Below, piece by piece: positions 52,918 through 61,939 of a stretch of DNA of 64,000 nucleotides. Source of the DNA: Hyphomicrobiaceae bacterium. Its GTDB lineage: Bacteria; Pseudomonadota; Alphaproteobacteria; Rhizobiales; Hyphomicrobiaceae. The notes beneath the pieces are model-generated. The model made no database searches. It was not told the origin of the DNA and saw only the letters and a list, made by a program, of their open reading frames with translations. The stretch spans positions 992,001-1,056,000 of the forward strand of contig JACKJH010000001.1 of assembly GCA_020638055.1 (NCBI GenBank), in the 5' to 3' direction. How positions within the stretch are numbered: the stretch's first letter is position 1; every line of letters starts with the position of its first letter. The position numbers and the translations under genes are program-made.

Positions 52918-55407
52918 ATGATCAAAAAGCAGCGGCTTGTCGTGGTCGGCAACGGAATGGCGCCTGGGCGTGCGCTGGAGCACCTTTTCGAGGCCGCCCC
53001 GGAGGCATTCGAGGTCACGATCTGCAATGCCGAGCCGAGGGTCAACTACGACCGGATCATGCTGTCGCCCGTACTATCAGGCGAGAAAACCTACGAAGAG
53101 ATCGTAGTTCACGGTGACGGCTGGTACGTGAAGCACGGTGTGACCCTTTACAAGGGGGCCAGGGTCACTGCCATCGACCGGTCGGCGAAGACCGTTACCG
53201 CAGAATTCGTGTCGTCTGACCACGGGCAGGCTCCGCTCCAGCCGCAGATCACAGTCGGTTACGACAAGCTCATCATTGCCACCGGTTCCTCGCCAATCAT
53301 CATTCCCGTGCCGGGCCATGATCTTGCGGGTGTGCTCAGTTATCGCGATCTCGACGACGTCAATGCGATGCTCCTTGCCGCCAAGTCTCGGGGTAATGCT
53401 GTCGTGATCGGTGGTGGACTGCTCGGCCTGGAGGCGGCTGCGGGTCTCAAAGAGCAGGGCATGGACGTCACCGTGCTGCACCTCATGCCGACGTTGATGG
53501 AGCGGCAGCTCGACGCGGCGGCGGGACATCTCCTGAAGCGCGCCATCGAGGCGCGCGGCATCAAGGTGATCACGCGAGCCAACACCAAGGCGATCCGCGG
53601 TGTAGGCAAGGTTCAGGCGATCGAACTCGACGACGGCACAGTACTGCCGGCGGACCTCGTGGTGATGGCGGTCGGCATCCGGCCCAATGCCGGCATGGCG
53701 AAAGTTGCCGGTCTTGAGGTGAACCGCGGGATCGTCGTCGACCGTCACATGCGAACGACCGATCCGGAGATTTTTGCGCTCGGCGAATGCGCGGAGGCCG
53801 ACGGCGAGGTGTTCGGCCTTGTCGCGCCGCTCTATGAAATGGCCAATGTGGTCGCCGCCCAGCTTAGCGGAGACCCAACCGCCGCATTCAAGGCTACTGC
53901 TACTGCGACGAAGCTCAAGGTCACCGGGATCAACTTATTCTCGGCAGGTGACTTCGCTGAGGCGCCTGACCGCGAGGACATCGTGCTGCGCGATGCAGCG
54001 CGGGGCAACTATCGCCGTGTGGTGCTGAAGGACAATCGCATCATCGGTGTTGTGCTCTACGGGGACACAAGCGACGGGCCTTGGTTCTTCGATCTGTTGA
54101 AGCGAGGCGTCGATGTTGCCGACATGCGAGAGAGCCTGATTTTCGGGCAGAGTTACCAGGGCGGAATTCCACTCGATCCGGCCGCCGCCGTTGCCGCTCT
54201 CCCCGACGATGCCGAGGTCTGCGGCTGTAACGGAGTGTGCAAGGGCCGGATCACCAGCGCTATCGCCGGACTCGGACTAAAAACGCTCGATGACGTGCGC
54301 ACACACACGAAGGCGTCGGCCTCATGCGGATCGTGCACCGGGCTCGTCGAGCAGATCCTGAAGGCGCAACTGGGGGATGCCTACAATCCAGCCGCCGTGC
54401 AGCCTATGTGCGGCTGCACCGATCTCGGGCATGATGACGTCCGCCGCCTGATCGTTGCCAAGGCCTTGAAGACGATCCCTGACGTCATGCAGGAACTCGA
54501 ATGGAAGACGTCGTGCGGCTGTGCGAAGTGCCGGCCAGCGCTCAACTACTACCTGCTGGCAACGTGGCCCGGCGAGTATGTCGATGACAGTCAGTCGCGC
54601 TTCATCAACGAGCGGGTGCACGCCAATATCCAGAAAGATGGCAGCTACTCTATCGTGCCTCGCATGTGGGGTGGCATGACCAATCCGCGCGAGCTGCGCG
54701 CGATCGCTGACGTCGTCGAGAAGTTCAACATTCCCGCGGTCAAGTGCACGGGTGGCCAGCGCATCGACATGCTCGGCGTCAAAAAGGAGGATCTGCCTGC
54801 GATCTGGGCGGATCTCAACGCCGCCGGTCTTGTCTCGGGGGCCGCCTATGGCAAGGCGCTACGTACGGTGAAGACGTGTGTCGGTAGTGACTGGTGCCGC
54901 TTTGGCACGCAGGATTCGACCGGCCTCGGCATCAAGCTGGAGAAGTTCTTGTGGGGCTCTTGGACACCTGCAAAAGTCAAACTCGCTGTGTCGGGATGCC
55001 CGCGCAACTGCTCGGAAGCGACATGCAAGGACATCGGCGTCATCTGTGTCGACAGCGGCTATGACATCCACTTCGCCGGCGCTGCTGGTCTCGACATCAA
55101 GGGAACTGAGCTGCTGTGCCACGTCGCCTCGGAAGACGAGTCGATCGAAATCATATGCGCTTTGACACAGATGTACCGCGAACAGGGACGGTACCTGGAG
55201 CGCATTTACAAGTGGGCGAAGCGCGTGGGTAGCGAGGCCATCCGCGCGCACGTCGTCGACGACAAGGAGCGCCGTAAGGCGCTGCTCGATCGCTTTGTCC
55301 ATTCCCAGAAATTCTCGCAGTTCGATCCATGGGCGGAACGCGTGGCCGGTAAGGAGGCTCACGAGTTCCAGCCGTTGTCCATCGTTACAGCGGAGGCCGC
55401 CGAATGA
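52918..55407 (+). CDS. nirB: Assimilatory NADH-nitrite reductase large subunit
   Basis: An 829-residue flavo-sirohaem enzyme reducing nitrite to ammonia. It starts MIKKQRLVVVGNGMAPGRAL (FAD-binding), has NAD-binding VVIGGGLLGLEAAAGLKEQG near 165, BFD-like [2Fe-2S] motifs VCGCNGVCKGRITSAI and CGCTDLGH, and the sirohaem/4Fe-4S signature VSGCPRNCSEATCKDIG near the C terminus. GGAAG precedes the ATG at 52918; an upstream in-frame start would lie at the predicted transcription start. Overlaps nirD by four bases. Confidence 0.97.
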   Translation: MIKKQRLVVVGNGMAPGRALEHLFEAAPEAFEVTICNAEPRVNYDRIMLSPVLSGEKTYEEIVVHGDGWYVKHGVTLYKGARVTAIDRSAKTVTAEFVSSDHGQAPLQPQITVGYDKLIIATGSSPIIIPVPGHDLAGVLSYRDLDDVNAMLLAAKSRGNAVVIGGGLLGLEAAAGLKEQGMDVTVLHLMPTLMERQLDAAAGHLLKRAIEARGIKVITRANTKAIRGVGKVQAIELDDGTVLPADLVVMAVGIRPNAGMAKVAGLEVNRGIVVDRHMRTTDPEIFALGECAEADGEVFGLVAPLYEMANVVAAQLSGDPTAAFKATATATKLKVTGINLFSAGDFAEAPDREDIVLRDAARGNYRRVVLKDNRIIGVVLYGDTSDGPWFFDLLKRGVDVADMRESLIFGQSYQGGIPLDPAAAVAALPDDAEVCGCNGVCKGRITSAIAGLGLKTLDDVRTHTKASASCGSCTGLVEQILKAQLGDAYNPAAVQPMCGCTDLGHDDVRRLIVAKALKTIPDVMQELEWKTSCGCAKCRPALNYYLLATWPGEYVDDSQSRFINERVHANIQKDGSYSIVPRMWGGMTNPRELRAIADVVEKFNIPAVKCTGGQRIDMLGVKKEDLPAIWADLNAAGLVSGAAYGKALRTVKTCVGSDWCRFGTQDSTGLGIKLEKFLWGSWTPAKVKLAVSGCPRNCSEATCKDIGVICVDSGYDIHFAGAAGLDIKGTELLCHVASEDESIEIICALTQMYREQGRYLERIYKWAKRVGSEAIRAHVVDDKERRKALLDRFVHSQKFSQFDPWAERVAGKEAHEFQPLSIVTAEAAE

Positions 55408-55745
55408 ATGCAGATGTCCGCTCCTGGACTCATGTCGGGAGCATTGACGACATTCCGCGACGCGGCGCGCGCTGCGTGCGCAATGGCGTGATGACGATCG
55501 CGCTGTTTCGTACCGCAGATGACCGCGTGTTCGCACTTGAGGACAAGTGTCCGCACCGCGGCGGCCCTCTCAGCCAGGGCATCGTGCACGACGACTGCGT
55601 GACGTGCCCGCTGCACAACTGGGTCATATCTTTGAAATCGGGAACCGCCCTGGGTGCCGACGAGGGGCGCACCGCAACCTATCCCGTGCTGATCAGGGAC
55701 GGGAAGATCTTCCTCGATATCTCCTTCAACCAGGCGTCAGGCTGA
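55404..55745 (+). CDS. nirD: Nitrite reductase small subunit, Rieske type
   Basis: A 113-residue NirD with the Rieske ligands CPHRGGPLSQG and CPLHNWVISLKSG (CxH...CxxH). Works with NirB. Translationally coupled to it (ATGA). Confidence 0.96.
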   Translation: MNADVRSWTHVGSIDDIPRRGARCVRNGVMTIALFRTADDRVFALEDKCPHRGGPLSQGIVHDDCVTCPLHNWVISLKSGTALGADEGRTATYPVLIRDGKIFLDISFNQASG

Positions 55746-55775
55746 GTACACGCAACACACAAGAAAGGGACGATC

Positions 55776-56618
55776 ATGTCGTATGTTGCACCACAGGAAC
55801 TCGCCATGAAGATGATCGATTCAGGTGAATCGAAAGTCTTCATGTCGACCAAGGATACGTTGATCCGCGCCTATATGGCCGGCGCGATCCTGGCACTTGC
55901 GGCGGCGTTCGCTGTGACGATAACTGTCAGCACCGGCAACCACTTGATCGGATCTTTACTGTTTCCGGTTGGGTTCTGCATGCTCTACCTGCTCGGCTTC
56001 GACCTGCTGACGGGCGTTTTCACGTTGACCCCGCTAGCGTTAATGGCCAAACGCCCCGGCGTCACGTGGGACGGTGTCATTCGCAACTGGGGTCTTGTCT
56101 TCGTCGGCAATTTCGCCGGCGCTATGACAACAGCGGTGCTGATAGCAATTACGTTGACCATGGGGTTCAGTCAGGAACCAAATGCCGTCGGCCATAAGCT
56201 CGGCGTCATAGGTGAAATGCGTACCGTGGGCTATGAAGCGGCAGGTATGGCGGGAATGCTGACGCTCTTCGTGCGAGCGGTAATGTGCAACTGGATGGTG
56301 TCGACCGGCGTCGTTGCTGCGATGATGTCGACCTCGGTCTCCGGCAAGGTGATCGCTATGTGGATGCCAATCCTTGTCTTCTTCTACCTCGGCTTCGAGC
56401 ACTCCATCGTCAACATGTTCCTCTTCCCGTCGGGCCTCATGATGGGCGGCAAGTTTACCTTCGTTGACTATCTCCTTTGGAACGAGATCCCGACCGTTGT
56501 CGGCAATCTTGTCGGCGGCCTCACCTTCGTCGGCGCGATGATCTATTCGACCCACTACAAGACCGGCCCGAGCCGCAAGCCGTCATACGCTGCCAAGTCG
56601 GCTGTGGCGGCGGAGTAG
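55776..56618 (+). CDS. Formate/nitrite transporter family protein (NirC-like)
   Basis: A 280-residue channel of the FNT family with six membrane segments. Family motifs: YMAGAILALAAAFAVTI, GFDLLTGVFTLTPLALM, WGLVFVGNFAGAMTTAVLIA, RAVMCNWMVSTGVV (with the FNT NW motif), GFEHSIVNMFLFPSGLMMG with the central His. In a nitrite reductase operon it most likely imports nitrite. It starts 30 bases after nirD with GAAAGGGACG upstream. Confidence 0.95.
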   Translation: MSYVAPQELAMKMIDSGESKVFMSTKDTLIRAYMAGAILALAAAFAVTITVSTGNHLIGSLLFPVGFCMLYLLGFDLLTGVFTLTPLALMAKRPGVTWDGVIRNWGLVFVGNFAGAMTTAVLIAITLTMGFSQEPNAVGHKLGVIGEMRTVGYEAAGMAGMLTLFVRAVMCNWMVSTGVVAAMMSTSVSGKVIAMWMPILVFFYLGFEHSIVNMFLFPSGLMMGGKFTFVDYLLWNEIPTVVGNLVGGLTFVGAMIYSTHYKTGPSRKPSYAAKSAVAAE

Positions 56619-56628
56619 TCGGTTGGAG

Positions 56629-56734
56629 CTAGAGCATTTTCCGACGAAGTGGACACCGGTTCGTCGCAGAAAATGCGACCAAACCAAAAAGCTAGAGTGC
56701 TGATCCGATTCCATTGGATCGGAATGCGCTCTAG
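56629..56734 (-). repeat. Dispersed intergenic repeat, family A, inverted copy
   Basis: Reads in the opposite direction to the other copies: CTAGAGCATTTTCCGACGAA first and TGGATCGGAATGCGCTCTAG last. It sits right after the transporter gene and may end or attenuate the nir transcript. Confidence 0.92.
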
Positions 56735-56740
56735 TAACAC

Positions 56741-56768
56741 CGGGACCCGCTGTCTGTGGCGGGTCCCG
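56741..56768 (+). terminator. Strong 10-bp hairpin after the nir genes
   Basis: CGGGACCCGC and GCGGGTCCCG pair perfectly around an eight-base loop. No T-run follows, so it may be an attenuator or mRNA-stability hairpin rather than a full terminator. It lies just before the kinase gene. Confidence 0.5.
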
Positions 56769-56797
56769 ATCTTCAACGGGAGCACTGGAGGCGATCA

Positions 56798-58534
56798 TTG
56801 CTGAATGCTCTCACCCCCGACCAGCTCAGCGTTTCGATCGGCCAATACACTTCGGCCGGCCGCAAGGCGGTGAATCAGGACTTCCATGGAGCCCTCGTTC
56901 CTGAAGGTGCCGCGCTGTCACTCAAAGGGATCACGCTCGCCATAGCCGATGGCATTTCGTCGAGTGCCGTCAGCCAAGTCGCGGCAGAGACCGCGATCAA
57001 GAGTTTTCTCACCGATTACTACTGCACGTCAGATGCATGGACGGTGAAATCCTCCGCGCAGCGCGTCATCCAAGCAACGAACTCATGGCTAAATGCGGAG
57101 ACACGGCGCGACCGGCTGCACGAAGACATGAATCGCGGCTACGTTTGCACCTTCAGCGCCATCGTGTTGAAGGGACGACGGGCCCATCTCTTCCACATCG
57201 GTGATAGCCGCGTCTATCGCGTGGCAGGTGAGACACTGGAGCAGCTCAGCGAAGACCACCGAGTCGTTTTGTCGTCCAGCGAAAGCTACCTCGGCCGTGC
57301 GCTCGGCCTTGCGGCGGGTGTAGAGATCGACTATCGCGAGATCAATCTGCGACCGGGCGACACGTTGGTGATGACGACCGATGGTGTGCATGGCCACATA
57401 CCCGAGCGGGATATTGCGGCGCGGATCGATGCCTCCGGCGATCTTGATGCAGCGGCGCGCGCGATTGTGGAGGAGGCGCTTGCCCGTGGCAGCGACGACA
57501 ATCTGACAATACAGATCGTGCGCATCGATCGTCTGCCCAGTCGTGATGCCATGGGCGTGATCCGCAGCGCGGACCTGCTGCCGCCTGCGCCGGTGCCGCA
57601 TGTGCCTTCGGAGCACGATGGTTATCGCATCGTGCGCCAGTTGCACGCATCGAGCCGCAGCCACATCTTCGTTGCGGTGGACCTGGAGACCGGCGAGAAG
57701 GTGGCGCTCAAGGTGCCGTCGGTCGACCTGCGCGACAATCTCGACTATCTGCGCCGCTTTGCGATGGAGGAGTGGATCGCGCGGCGCATCAACTCGGCGC
57801 ATGTCGTCAAAGCGGCGCCCGTGCACTGTGAGCGCGACACGCTGTATGTCGTTACCGAACTCATCGAGGGGCGCACGCTGCGGCAGTGGATGGCGGACAA
57901 TCCGCGACCGGATCTGGAGACGGTCCGCGGTATTGTCGAGCAGATCGCCAAAGGGCTGCGCGCGTTCCACCGCAAGGACATGCTGCATCAGGATCTGAGG
58001 CCCGAGAACATCATGATCGACCGTCACGGCACGGTGAAGATCATTGATTTCGGATCAGTGCGCGTTGCTGGTGCGTTGGAAGCGGAACCCGATCTTGATA
58101 CCAACGATGTGTTGGGCACGCACCAGTATGCAGCCCCTGAATATTTCATCGGCTACGCTGGGAGCGAGCATTCGGATCTCTATTCGCTCGGCACAATCAC
58201 CTATGAGATGTTGACCGGCCGGCTGCCCTATGGCGCGCGAATGGCGCAGGCGGGAAGCCGTTCAAAGCAGGCACGGGTACGCTATGCGCCACTCACCGCA
58301 TTCCGCAACGACATCCCAGGCTGGATCGACGATGCTTTGAGGGCCGCCGTACACTTCCATCCGATGAAGCGTCAACAGGCGCTCTCCGAATTCGAGCACG
58401 ATCTGCGCGAGCCGCGTGCGGGAATGGCCTCCCACGGCATCGCCCCATTGATCGACCGCAATCCGGTGCTGTTCTGGCAAATTCTGTCACTGCTACTTGC
58501 ACTCGTCGCGTTATGTCTTGCGGCCTCGCGATGA
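56798..58534 (+). CDS. Fused PP2C phosphatase - Ser/Thr kinase membrane protein
   Basis: A 578-residue protein starting at TTG (56798), six bases after CTGGAGG; the open frame upstream runs through a hairpin. Residues 10-230 form a PP2C-type phosphatase (AIADGISSSAVSQVAAE, HIGDSRVYRV, MTTDGVHGH, GSDDNLTIQIV). Residues 260-520 form a Hanks-type kinase: VALKVPS (Lys), LHQDLRPENIMID (catalytic loop), KIIDFGSVR (DFG), GTHQYAAPEYF, SDLYSLGTITYEML. The C terminus is one membrane helix (ILSLLLALVALCLAA). Such fusions occur beside nitrate/nitrite assimilation genes and probably tune them post-translationally. Confidence 0.93.
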   Translation: MLNALTPDQLSVSIGQYTSAGRKAVNQDFHGALVPEGAALSLKGITLAIADGISSSAVSQVAAETAIKSFLTDYYCTSDAWTVKSSAQRVIQATNSWLNAETRRDRLHEDMNRGYVCTFSAIVLKGRRAHLFHIGDSRVYRVAGETLEQLSEDHRVVLSSSESYLGRALGLAAGVEIDYREINLRPGDTLVMTTDGVHGHIPERDIAARIDASGDLDAAARAIVEEALARGSDDNLTIQIVRIDRLPSRDAMGVIRSADLLPPAPVPHVPSEHDGYRIVRQLHASSRSHIFVAVDLETGEKVALKVPSVDLRDNLDYLRRFAMEEWIARRINSAHVVKAAPVHCERDTLYVVTELIEGRTLRQWMADNPRPDLETVRGIVEQIAKGLRAFHRKDMLHQDLRPENIMIDRHGTVKIIDFGSVRVAGALEAEPDLDTNDVLGTHQYAAPEYFIGYAGSEHSDLYSLGTITYEMLTGRLPYGARMAQAGSRSKQARVRYAPLTAFRNDIPGWIDDALRAAVHFHPMKRQQALSEFEHDLREPRAGMASHGIAPLIDRNPVLFWQILSLLLALVALCLAASR

Positions 58535-58587
58535 TGTCCCGTTCCTACCAATTCAGTTTCAGACCCGAACCAGAAAGGAAAGACGCC

Positions 58588-59085
58588 ATGAAGCGCGAAG
58601 ACCTTACCGAGAAAATCCTCGATATCAAACGTGAGAAGGGCTGGAGCTGGACTCACATTACCAGCGAAATTGGCGGCATGAGCCCGGTGTTGGTGATCGG
58701 CGCTCTGCTGGGGCAGCACCGTCTCGTCAAGCCGCTGGCACGCAAGGCGGCGATACTGTTCGGGCTCACTCCTGCGGAGGAAGCCATGCTCAACGAGGTG
58801 CCAAACCGCGGCGCAGGGGTTGGCATGCCGCCGACCGATCCGCTGCTCTATCGATTCTATGAGTTGATCCTGGTCAATGGGCCGGCGATGAAGGCCTTGA
58901 TCGAGGAAGAGTTCGGCGACGGCATCATGTCGGCGATCGATTTCGACATGGAGATCGAGCGCCAGCCCGACGAAAAGGGCGACCGCGTGAAGCTCAACAT
59001 GTCGGGCAAGTTCCTGCCATTCAAGTACTACGGTGCCGAACAGGGCATCGCGCCACTCGGTCTCAAGTCTCTCGATCTCGACTAG
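58588..59085 (+). CDS. cynS: Cyanase (cyanate hydratase)
   Basis: A 165-residue enzyme converting cyanate and bicarbonate to ammonia and CO2. The start at MKREDLTEKILDIKREKGWSW follows AAAGGAAAG. The N-terminal helical domain is followed by the catalytic domain with PTDPLLYRFYELILVNGPAMK (Arg/Glu) and GIMSAIDFDMEIER (Ser). Placing it downstream of the kinase and nir genes extends the nitrogen-scavenging theme. Confidence 0.96.
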   Translation: MKREDLTEKILDIKREKGWSWTHITSEIGGMSPVLVIGALLGQHRLVKPLARKAAILFGLTPAEEAMLNEVPNRGAGVGMPPTDPLLYRFYELILVNGPAMKALIEEEFGDGIMSAIDFDMEIERQPDEKGDRVKLNMSGKFLPFKYYGAEQGIAPLGLKSLDLD

Positions 59086-59090
59086 TGACC

Positions 59091-59144
59091 TGTCGCGCCA
59101 AAATCGACACGTCAACCGCGACCACATACGATTTTGGCGCGACA
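59091..59144. repeat. Large perfect inverted repeat after cynS
   Basis: TGTCGCGCCAAAATCG and CGATTTTGGCGCGACA form a perfect 16-bp stem with a 22-base spacer, beginning six bases after the cynS stop. It may end the cynS transcript. Confidence 0.85.
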
Positions 59145-59171
59145 TGAAGGCCACTAGCAGAAACATGGACT

Positions 59172-59249
59172 TAGTGTGGCGTTCAACGCGCCTTAGTTGA
59201 CTCCGCGCGGGCCGCAAATGCCGGTCAACTAAGGTGCGACGCCACACTA
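59172..59249. repeat. Second inverted repeat, two nested stems
   Basis: AGTGTGGCGT pairs with ACGCCACACT and, inside, CCTTAGTTGAC pairs with GTCAACTAAGG, leaving a G+C-rich central loop. Confidence 0.85.
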
Positions 59250-59343
59250 GAGCGTCGTGCGATATATCGGCATCGCTCTCCTTCTCAATCGGCGCGCCGA
59301 TTGAGAAGGAGAATTGGTTCCAATATATCGCACAGTGCTTTAA
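59249..59343. repeat. Third inverted repeat in the cynS downstream region
   Basis: GTGCGATATAT pairs with ATATATCGCAC (one-base offset), and an inner CTCCTTCTCAATCGGCG pairs with CGCCGATTGAGAAGGAG. The TAGAGC border resembles repeat family A edges, so it may be a third repeat family. Confidence 0.85.
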
Positions 59344-59352
59344 ACTAGCGGC

Positions 59353-59949
59353 ATGAACAGCACCACTGATATCGCCCGCTTGAAAATCACCATGGATGAC
59401 GTCGAGCCCGTCGTCATGCGCCGGCTGGAAGTAACTTTGGGACTTAGCCTCGACCGGTTGCATCATGTGCTTCAGATCGCCATCGGATGGAACAACTCGC
59501 ATCTGTGGGAGTTCCGTGCCGGCGACATCGGCTGGGGTGTTTCCGATCCCAATTGGCCGGACGGGCCACTCGATGCCAGGAAGGCGACGCTGCTCGGTGT
59601 TTTGGAGGACACCGGTGTCAAGACGCTGAGGTACCTCTACGACTTCGGCGACTGCTGGGAACACGTTATAAAGGTCGAGCACATCGACGCGCCAGAGCCT
59701 GATAACATTTATCCAAGGCTGCTCGCCGCCAAGGGTCGCTGTCCGCCCGAAGACATCGGCGGACCCTGGGGCTACGCGGAGTTCCTTGAAGCTATCGCCG
59801 ATCCCAAACACGAACGCCACGAGGAACTGACCGAATGGTATCCGGGGAACTTCGATCCGACGCTCGTTGAAACCGACCGGATTGAAAAAGAACTCAGCAA
59901 ACTCGCAAAGCACTGGTCCCGAAAGCCCACAAAGCGCAAGAAAAAATAA
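59353..59949 (+). CDS. Plasmid pRiA4b ORF-3 family protein
   Basis: A 198-residue protein with the family core: RLKITMDDVEPVVMRRLEV, LDRLHHVLQIAIGWNNSHLW, FRAGDIGWGV, LRYLYDFGDCWEHVIKVE, CPPEDIGGPWGYAEFLEAI. The family is common on plasmids and mobile elements; its function is not established. The C terminus is basic (KHWSRKPTKRKKK). Confidence 0.92.
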   Translation: MNSTTDIARLKITMDDVEPVVMRRLEVTLGLSLDRLHHVLQIAIGWNNSHLWEFRAGDIGWGVSDPNWPDGPLDARKATLLGVLEDTGVKTLRYLYDFGDCWEHVIKVEHIDAPEPDNIYPRLLAAKGRCPPEDIGGPWGYAEFLEAIADPKHERHEELTEWYPGNFDPTLVETDRIEKELSKLAKHWSRKPTKRKKK

Positions 59950-60321
59950 CCGCTGCCCTTAGACGACGCTTATGTGATTGCCAGGTTCACGGCAAGTGAA
60001 ACGAGGTGCGCAAGCGCGCCTGACGGACCAATGCTGTCAACGTTGCTAACAATGGCCAACTCGACACCGTGCTCAGCACAGTTCGGGCGGGTTGGTTCGT
60101 CTCTGAGATTTGGATTTTTAAGATTTGGATTCTGGAACAGCAACCGTTGATTGATGGTGGCTTGATTCATGCCCAACCGGCTTATCATAACGATAACGGT
60201 ATTGACGGCCCAGAGTAAGCCTAAGCGTGCCTAAAAGAAGTATTGTAAATATTTGTTTTTTGATCTATCGCTATTGGAGCGCCACTACAAGTCGGCGGGC
60301 TCTTGCTCTTGGAGGATCCCA
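59950..60321. other. Intergenic region upstream of the RIC-like gene
   Basis: No gene. AAGTATTGTAAATATTTG at about 60239-60256 is a weak palindrome that could be bound by NsrR or an Fnr-type regulator, 65-80 bases before the start. Confidence in the site is low. Confidence 0.4.
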
Positions 60322-60996
60322 ATGCTCTCTAGCGACAGACCACGTAGCCCCAAGATGAAGACGATCGGCGAGATCGCAGCCACGGTTGCGGGTGCGGCAA
60401 GGCTGCTGCACAATCATGGTATCGATTACCTCGGTATGGGGGACGCGCCTCTGGAAGAGGCTGGGCGGATAAGTGGTGTGGATCTTGATGCCCTGCAAAG
60501 CGCGTTGGCGACCCTGGAGCAGGCACCGGCTGATTTGCCCGAAGATTCGGTTGATCTCGTCGACTACATTGTGACTCATTACCATGAGGTGCACCGACGC
60601 GAACTCCGCGAACTAGTGAGCCTGGCGTGGCACGTGGAAACGGTTCACAAGGATGATGAAAACGCACCCGTTGGGCTGGCCCGTCTTCTCGAAGACGCCC
60701 AGGGAGATCTCGAAGATCACATGGGCAAGGAAGAAAACATACTGTTCCCGTCGATACGTTCCAACTTCCGCGGGTCTCTGTTTGGTCCAATCATCGTGAT
60801 GCGCCATGAACATGATGAGCACACCAAGATGGTCCGTTCGATCCAGGTTCTCACCACTGGCTTAAACGCTCCAGAAGGTTCCTGCGGGTCATGGCGAGGT
60901 CTGTATGTCGGCCTCGATAAGCTGATCACAGACCTGCTTGAGCACATCTACGTCGAGAACAACGTTCTGTTCCCGCGCTTTGAAGGCGCGAGGTAG
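60322..60996 (+). CDS. RIC/YtfE-like hemerythrin-domain protein
   Basis: A 224-residue protein starting MLSSDRPRSPKMKTIGEIAA with GGAGG six bases upstream. A DUF542-like N-terminal segment (residues 13-75) is followed by a hemerythrin-type four-helix domain with di-iron ligands: THYHEVHRREL, HVETVHKDDE, DLEDHMGKEENILFP, IVMRHEHDEHTKM, LLEHIYVENNVLFPRFE. This is the layout of RIC (YtfE/ScdA/DnrN), which repairs nitrosatively damaged Fe-S clusters. The usual CCGG of the DUF542 segment reads YLGMG here, so the Cys are lost. Near nsrR, which supports a nitric-oxide role. Confidence 0.85.
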   Translation: MLSSDRPRSPKMKTIGEIAATVAGAARLLHNHGIDYLGMGDAPLEEAGRISGVDLDALQSALATLEQAPADLPEDSVDLVDYIVTHYHEVHRRELRELVSLAWHVETVHKDDENAPVGLARLLEDAQGDLEDHMGKEENILFPSIRSNFRGSLFGPIIVMRHEHDEHTKMVRSIQVLTTGLNAPEGSCGSWRGLYVGLDKLITDLLEHIYVENNVLFPRFEGAR

Positions 60997-61305
60997 AGCA
61001 GCGCCACCTCTCACTCTGCCGATTTTACAAGTGGGCGATTTTAACGCGTCGTGCGTTGCGAGCTTTTGTACGGCGCTACAGGCCACGAGTGTTGAGACAT
61101 GCAGATTGTGGTCGGTTGCGCGAGAGACGAAATCACCCTGAAACGGCCGGCCGAACTTGAAGACCAACGCAGTTGATTTTTGAGCAGGTAAACGTGGGAC
61201 TGAAGTCGCTGTTACCGGTGTTACCGGCTGTGCCGATGGAGATCCGAAATCTATTCGTTCCAGGCAGTTTGCTGGTGTCCAGTATGGGCTGTCATATATG
61301 GGCTG

Positions 61306-61683
<378 letters not shown>

Positions 61684-61939
61684 GGAGGTGATTCAATCAG
61701 ATATTGTTCCAGGTTATGGCGAATGGGGCGGGGGCCAAACTTATGGATATGGTGGCATGGTCACCGTTTGCAGAATGGCTTTGATCCGCGCAACTCATGA
61801 TGCATTGCTTCGTGCATTGACCTTTTGCAGCATAGCGATCTCCATAAAGAGTCATGCGGAATGCATCTTTTTGAACCTTGCGCCTTGAGAATAGATATGT
61901 CAAGAATGAATCTATTCGCTCATGCTCGTTGGAGGCACG
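61684..61939. promoter_or_regulatory. fdxA-nsrR divergent promoter region with two palindromes
   Basis: AAAGAGTCATGCGGAATGCATCTTT at 61846-61870 (an interrupted palindrome; written here only for its arms AAAGA and TCTTT with ATGC cores) resembles NsrR sites with the AAGATGC / GCATCTT arms. A second, GAATAGAT with ATCTATTC at 61889-61917, is a perfect 8-bp inverted repeat just before nsrR. Autoregulation by NsrR is the simplest reading. Confidence 0.55.

Noticed and set aside
57089..58027. 312-codon minus-strand frame opposite the PP2C-kinase gene
   Set aside because: Shadow frame; all catalytic motifs are on the plus strand.
58372..59913. 513-codon minus-strand frame across cynS and the pRiA4b ORF-3 gene
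   Set aside because: It runs through the three palindromes and opposite two clearly recognised plus-strand genes; no family features.
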